Shown here in pieces: positions 61,586-64,000 of a stretch of DNA of 64,000 bases. The DNA is from Sinorhizobium glycinis. Its GTDB lineage: Bacteria; Pseudomonadota; Alphaproteobacteria; Rhizobiales; Rhizobiaceae. Both the position numbers and the translations under genes were made by a program. Position 1 is the stretch's first letter, and each line of letters opens with the position of its first letter. The notes under the pieces are model-generated. The model was not told where the DNA came from and did not search any database. It saw nothing but the letters and a program-made list of their open reading frames with translations. The stretch spans positions 62,001 through 126,000 of the forward strand of contig NZ_LPUX01000064.1 in assembly GCF_001651865.1 (NCBI RefSeq). Direction: 5' to 3'.

Positions 61586-62815
61586 CTACTTCGCACCCGA
61601 AAAGGCAAACACGTCGATCGGTTCGTCCAGCCCCCGCAAGGCGTAGGAGCCGAGATTTTCCAGCTGCCGCGCGCATCCTCCCCTCTCGACGAAGGCCCTT
61701 GACAGGAGAACCGGGCGCTTGAGCTCCTTGGTAAGGCTCTCGAGGCGGGAGGCGATGTTGACGGCCGGCCCGATGACGGTGAAGTCGAGGCGCTTGCGCG
61801 AGCCGATATTGCCGTACATCACATCGCCGACATGGACGCCGATGCCATAGCCGAGCGCATCGTGGCCCTTTTTGAGGTTTGCCTCGTTGAGCCTGGCAAG
61901 GGCGGCCTGCGCCTCGTCGATGGCGCCGAGAAGCTGACTGCAGGCGCAAGGATCCGAGAGCGGGAAGATCGCCAGCAGGCCGTCGCCCATGAATTTCAGG
62001 ATCTCTCCGCCATGCCGCTCGATCGGGTCGGACATCGCGTCGAAATAGCCGTTCAAGAGTTCGATCACGTCGTCGCGTGGCCAGAGGTCGGACAATCTCG
62101 TGAAGTCCCGCAGGTCGCAGATCATGATCGCCGCGCCCACCGTGACGCCACTGCCTCGTCTTGTCGCGCCGGCCAGGATCTGTTCGCTCGCATGCGGCCC
62201 GACATAGGTTTCGAGGAGCGTACGGGCGAGGCGGTTTTTCAGCCGGATCTCGCTGACGAGCGCCAGCGCCGGCAGAATATCCGAGAAGAACGCGATATCA
62301 TCCGCGTCAAAGCCGCCCGGCCTGTCGCTTGCAAAGGTGATCGCGTGGCGCTTGCCGAGCGTATGGTAGAGCGGCCAGACGATGTAGTCGGTTAGTCCCT
62401 CAGCCCGGAGTTCGGCGTAGAGCGGGTAATCCGGACCGTCGGCTGCCGGGTCGTCGAGATGCCGGCGCACCGCGTCAGCCCCATTGTTGACCTCATGAAG
62501 AGCGCTGTTCTGGTATTGCGCCGAGTCTTCGACGGCATAGTCATAGGTGTCGATCTCCGCCTCTGTCAGTCCCTTCCGCCACAGGATCCGCGCGCCAATC
62601 CATTGGGGGTTATGAATCCTGAAATGCAGGGTTGCGCGGGCAACGGGCACGCCCGCCTCCGACAGTCGCTGACATAGCTCCACGAAGATGTTGTCGATGA
62701 AGCGTTCTTCTCGCGTCTCCATCACGAGCCAGTCGAGAATCTTCCGACGCTTGGCAGGCCATCGCCCGCGGCCCTCGCGAGGGAAAACCAACCGCGCCTC
62801 AGACAAGGTCTGCAT
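61586..62815 (-). CDS. Class III adenylate/guanylate cyclase
   Basis: A 409-residue soluble cyclase. An N-terminal sensory-type region (1-220; no membrane helix; contains RATLHFRIHNPQWIGARILW and a segment with GAF-like character) is followed by a catalytic domain (about 225-395). The catalytic domain carries metal-binding aspartates in ICDLRDFTRLS and KFMGDGLLAIF and transition-state residues in GPAVNIASRLESL. Rhizobia have dozens of such cyclases; nucleotide specificity was not determined. ATG 62815 has GGGAGG 5 nt upstream. Confidence 0.9.
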   Translation of the reverse strand: MQTLSEARLVFPREGRGRWPAKRRKILDWLVMETREERFIDNIFVELCQRLSEAGVPVARATLHFRIHNPQWIGARILWRKGLTEAEIDTYDYAVEDSAQYQNSALHEVNNGADAVRRHLDDPAADGPDYPLYAELRAEGLTDYIVWPLYHTLGKRHAITFASDRPGGFDADDIAFFSDILPALALVSEIRLKNRLARTLLETYVGPHASEQILAGATRRGSGVTVGAAIMICDLRDFTRLSDLWPRDDVIELLNGYFDAMSDPIERHGGEILKFMGDGLLAIFPLSDPCACSQLLGAIDEAQAALARLNEANLKKGHDALGYGIGVHVGDVMYGNIGSRKRLDFTVIGPAVNIASRLESLTKELKRPVLLSRAFVERGGCARQLENLGSYALRGLDEPIDVFAFSGAK

Positions 62816-62853
62816 TGCTACCTCCCCGGCCGGGCTACTGTCGCGGCCATTGT

Positions 62854-63417
62854 TCAGAATGCCAAGGATTGTTGCGCTGGTTCCGGCGGACCGACGCGAA
62901 CGCCTTCCAATTCGAGCATGCGCAGCTTCGTCGAGGCGCCGCCCGGCGCGGAAAACCCGCCGACCCTGCCGCCGGCCGCCAAGACGCGGTGGCACGGAAT
63001 GATCAGCGCGACCGGATTTTTCGCCATCGCCTGGCCGACGTCGCGCGCTGCCTCCGGTCCGGCACCGAGCTCCTTGGCCAAAGCGCCATAGGTCGTCGTG
63101 CGCCCCCAGGGGATCTTTCGCGCCGCTGTGTAGATCTGCTTGAAAAAGGCGTCCTGCTCTTCGAGATCGAGCTCGACACCGGAAAAATCCGTTTCCTGGC
63201 CCTCGAAATACCGCTTCACCTCGGAGACAGCCTCCGCGACCGCCTCCGGCGGCTCATGAGGTTCGGCACCGGGCACACGCCTGAGGAGAAGGCGTTCGGT
63301 CGCCTCCGCGCTTCTCGTCGGCAACTGGAAGCGTGCAATACCGCGCTCGCTCCAGGCGATGCCACAGAAGCCGGCCGCCGTTTCGAAGATCAGATATTGG
63401 TGCGCTGTCCGGCCCAT
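62854..63417 (-). CDS. ogt: Ogt, methylated-DNA--[protein]-cysteine S-methyltransferase
   Basis: A 187-residue suicide alkyltransferase repairing O6-methylguanine. Active-site Cys142 in IIPCHRVLAAGGRVGGFSA, HTH-like recognition region YGALAKELGAGPEAARDVGQ and the N-terminal ribonuclease-like domain are present. It lies 38 nt upstream of the cyclase gene in the same direction. It adds to the cluster of DNA-repair genes in this part of the window. Confidence 0.94.
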   Translation of the reverse strand: MGRTAHQYLIFETAAGFCGIAWSERGIARFQLPTRSAEATERLLLRRVPGAEPHEPPEAVAEAVSEVKRYFEGQETDFSGVELDLEEQDAFFKQIYTAARKIPWGRTTTYGALAKELGAGPEAARDVGQAMAKNPVALIIPCHRVLAAGGRVGGFSAPGGASTKLRMLELEGVRVGPPEPAQQSLAF

Positions 63418-63515
63418 CGCCGCAGCCTCCCACGATTCTCAGCTTCCCTGAAAATCGTGCGCCGAGGCTGCGAATTCAACCCGTTTCTTGGGCTGGTAAC
63501 AGGTGCGTTCGACGT

Positions 63516-64000
63516 CTATCCCAGGGCCTGGGTGGCCAGGGCATAAATAATCGGCGCTTCGCTACCCGCTTCTTCAGGCAACCAAGGTCGCCTGAGCGAC
63601 ATGCTGGTGACCGTGTCATAGACCGGAAGCCCCGATTGCGCGAGGAATTCGGCGAAGGGGCCGCTCTTCTGGCGGGTATCGAGACGAAGGAAGTTTCCCG
63701 CATGATCGGCGACATGCGGTCTCGTCACCGCAATCGCGTCCTCGTCGTTTGCCGCGACGAGCGGGCCGATCAAATGGCCGCGCCCGAACCGCCGGCAAAG
63801 CGAAAAGGCCGCAATCTGGTCGCCGCGGACAAGCGCTACGCCTTTGGATATTTCTAGCAGCCGCGCCAGCACAGGCCTGCGGTCGGCGCGATAGGCTGCG
63901 ACATCGAGAGCGGCAATCTCATCGAGATCGTCCCTCGCCAGCGCGCGCAATCTCGTTCCCGGCGGCAGGGAACCGTCCGGAGGCGCGACCGCCTCGCCGT
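63516..64000 (-). CDS. GNAT-family acetyltransferase (5' partial)
   Basis: C-terminal 161 codons of a gene that continues past the window end; the frame remains open through 64000 with coding-like sequence (EAVAPPDGSLPPGTRLRALA). The visible part resembles the second domain of GCN5-type acetyltransferases with a C-terminal Acetyltransf_18-like region (ALDVAAYRADRRPVLARLLE; HLIGPLVAANDEDAIAV; GLPVYDTVTSMSLRRPW). The substrate is unknown. Confidence 0.65.
   Translation of the reverse strand, partial: GEAVAPPDGSLPPGTRLRALARDDLDEIAALDVAAYRADRRPVLARLLEISKGVALVRGDQIAAFSLCRRFGRGHLIGPLVAANDEDAIAVTRPHVADHAGNFLRLDTRQKSGPFAEFLAQSGLPVYDTVTSMSLRRPWLPEEAGSEAPIIYALATQALG

Noticed and set aside
62859-62884. 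RpoE2-type promoter for the cyclase gene
   Set aside because: GGAAC on the - strand at 62884-62880 lacks TT at either permitted spacing.

Overview
The window is a GC-rich, densely packed stretch of an alphaproteobacterial genome, most likely Sinorhizobium/Ensifer. The evidence is: a NasT/NasS nitrate switch with a sigma-54 promoter, two mosaic palindromic repeats of the RIME type, an IRO (TGA-N9-TCA) iron box, promoters of the GGAAC-N18/19-TT type used by the rhizobial general-stress sigma factor RpoE2/EcfG, BA14K and other rhizobial small proteins, and catabolic and ABC-transporter content like that of large rhizobial secondary replicons. Genus and replicon are inferences; no rRNA, replication or partition gene is present.

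Region 1 (1-9917) is phenylacetate catabolism. On the + strand are the end of paaD, paaE, an extra PaaA/PaaC-family protein and paaZ. On the - strand are paaG-paaI-paaK and a TetR regulator (probably PaaR). A fused enoyl-CoA hydratase/3-hydroxyacyl-CoA dehydrogenase lies divergent from paaG. Together these activate phenylacetate to its CoA ester, epoxidise and isomerise the ring, open it and run the beta-oxidation-like steps. paaABC and a thiolase are outside the window.

Region 2 (9914-13902) holds a RIME-like element, an Lrp/AsnC regulator and, divergent from it, a fused E1alpha-beta plus E2 of a 2-oxoacid dehydrogenase complex, probably for branched-chain oxoacids.

Region 3 (14494-23585) is assimilatory nitrate reduction: nasT, nasS, a textbook sigma-54 promoter and long leader, a 53-codon remnant of the nitrate transporter ATPase gene nrtD, then nirB, nirD, nasA and a siroheme synthase gene with a degenerate methyltransferase half. 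No nitrate transporter remains.

Region 4 (23667-28152) contains a Nudix hydrolase, a zinc alcohol dehydrogenase, a phasin-like protein and a slipin/NfeD pair. Region 5 (28434-35495) is a LacI-regulated sugar ABC importer with an intracellular GH32 beta-fructosidase. Region 6 (35535-40591) is a FecBCD-type iron importer with two tandem binding proteins, divergent from a SAM methyltransferase across a RirA-type iron box.

Region 7 (40823-64000) reads as a stress, DNA-repair and reserve-carbohydrate region: small stress-type proteins, a CBS protein, glgX/treZ, UdgX, a GST, DUF763, 3-methyladenine glycosylase, an ATP-dependent DNA ligase next to a KatE-type catalase, glgA, an EamA transporter, an FAH-family hydrolase, a BA14K protein, a class III cyclase, Ogt and a partial acetyltransferase. 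Ten of its genes have a plausible RpoE2/EcfG promoter at the expected distance, so much of it may form one general-stress regulon.
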